Below are positions 62,821 to 64,000 of a stretch of DNA of 64,000 nt, piece by piece. How positions within the stretch are numbered: position 1 is the stretch's first letter; each line of letters begins with the position of its first letter. Below the pieces are notes generated by a model. The model ran no database searches. It had not been told where the DNA came from and was given only the letters and a program-made list of their open reading frames with translations. The DNA is taken from NCBI RefSeq assembly GCF_009870125.1, contig NC_046679.1, forward strand, positions 4,650,001 through 4,714,000, given 5' to 3'. Source of the DNA: Drosophila pseudoobscura (lineage: Eukaryota; Arthropoda; Insecta; Diptera; Drosophilidae). A program made the translations under genes and the position numbers.

Positions 62821-64000
62821 GGGGTACCAATCCTTAATTCCAATCGCAGTCCAAAGCCACGCCCTACCCCACCCTCCATCGCTCCAACCATCCGCGTGCC
62901 GTGTCATCATCATCCTTGTCGTCGTCGTCGTCGTCGCCTTTCGGTCTCTAATTTGGCGCGACTTTGACACTTGTTAGCCAATATGTTCAGCTGGCCCGTG
63001 TTAATGGCCCAAACGGGAATTGATATTAATTGCCACACCAGCAGCAACAGCGACAGTGGGCGTGGCACACAGCCCCTTCAATGTGCCCCTGAAAATCAGC
63101 TTAAATCAATTTTTATTTCTTTCTCTTTCGTGGGTCTTGGATTACCAAAAAAAGAAGGAGTTCAAAACCTTCTGTTGTACCTCCTGTCAAAGCCATTGTC
63201 CTGGTCATCCTTTTGTGTTTTCTGTTTCAAAATCTAATTAATCCCCGCCCCACCCTTGGGAAATGTGATTTTCCTTTTTTATGGTTTTTGGGTGCCTTTT
63301 AGGAGCGTTTTTCTTCAAGACAGACTTGGAAAAAGTCGTGTGTGTGGGAAAATTTGGAAGGGAAATGCGAGAAGAGGCAGAAACATTCCTAGAAGACGAT
63401 TTCGTGGAGGTGAAGAGGTCATCAAAATGCCCAGAAGTGTTTCTTCAAATAAATTTCGACTGAATATTCCATAAATAGCACAGAATCAATTCTTTAATAC
63501 TCCCCTTACAAAAGTGCCGCTGATTAGCCCTCGAAAAAATTCCCCCTAAGCGAGTGGACACTCAGAATACCAGCTGTTAATTGCCAGTCACGTGTGAACG
63601 TCGGATGTTGCATCACTTGACGAAGGTCCACCTAATTGGAGATACATTCCCCAGACACGTCCGAACAGACGGGCATGACCTGGCATCCGTTTAAGAGTAG
63701 TGTGGCAAAAACTTTTCCACCTCATTAGGGAATCCCAAATGGGGAATGCGGGATGATGGAGCAGTTTCCCCCCAGGTAGAGCACCAGAATTGATTCCCAA
63801 TCCTCTTAGAGAGGGGTGGCGTTCGTTTTGATAAGAAATGTCTCAGGCTAATCAACAAGACAGCCGACCTGACAGTCGGACAGGGGAGGCTGTGGGTGTG
63901 GGGCTCAGACAGAAGCCAACCTGCTGTAAATGACCTTGATAAAGTTTTTGGCTCAAAGCGGGGGGCGTCTTGGCCCTTCAAGGCGGGCGGGCTGTGATTT

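Larger units (their letters stand above)
60909..64000 (+). other. Intron / non-coding DNA to the window end
   Basis: No coding exon recognised. It starts with the GTAAGC donor and a CT-rich tract (60986-61018) that ends in an acceptor-like TTCAG. It also has a GA tract at 62802-62820 and TCG repeats at 62378-62395 and 62917-62936. The CT/GA tracts are possible GAGA-factor sites. Confidence 0.4.

Noticed and set aside
1..64000. CRISPR arrays, rRNA, tRNA, bacterial-type operons, complete transposons
   Set aside because: None seen; the direct repeats found are simple repeats or the 175-bp pair, and no cloverleaf or transposase-like frame was recognised.

Overview
The window is nuclear DNA of a Drosophila species. 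Small GT-AG introns, opa-type CAG/AAC repeats in coding exons, Drosophila housekeeping core-promoter motifs and the gene set itself all point there: a testis-type GSK3 paralogue (gasket), Gcn2, a LAT-type amino-acid exchanger and mitochondrial PNPase. From memory this is the neighbourhood at the tip of chromosome arm 3R (Muller E) in D. melanogaster. The proteins I can compare by memory differ from melanogaster at many sites, so another species is likely; an obscura-group fly is my guess and cannot be proven here.

Layout. 1-25200 (+): a large gene for an EPB41L4A-type FERM protein. Its first FERM exon lies upstream of the window. Thirteen coding exons run from 1762 to 13338, followed by about 12 kb of intron and 3' region with two candidate alternative 3' coding exons (19257-19937 and 23221-23400). 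25200-26936: AT-rich spacer with a 175-bp tandem repeat. 26937-28457 (+): the intronless gasket kinase. 28458-42859: about 14 kb without a supportable coding gene, probably holding leader exons and introns of the next gene. 42892-46198 (+): LAT-type transporter with eight coding exons and a second, homologous last exon. 47396-49406 (-): a degenerate kinesin-like protein with a peculiar 5' end. 49925-50023: promoter motifs for Gcn2. 50322-55684 (+): Gcn2 in ten exons. 56087-58570 (-): PNPase in four exons, tail to tail with Gcn2. About 60130-60908 (+): probable non-coding first exon of a gene that continues to the right, followed by its intron to the window end.

The genes do not form a pathway in any operon sense. 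Gcn2 senses uncharged tRNA and the LAT transporter moves amino acids, so both touch amino-acid homeostasis, but their proximity need not mean more than that. The most unusual items are the kinesin-like protein that has lost its ATPase motifs and whose upstream frame is broken by one TAG and one 4-bp duplication, the duplicated terminal exon of the transporter, and the FERM gene tail built from exons that can each be skipped without changing frame.
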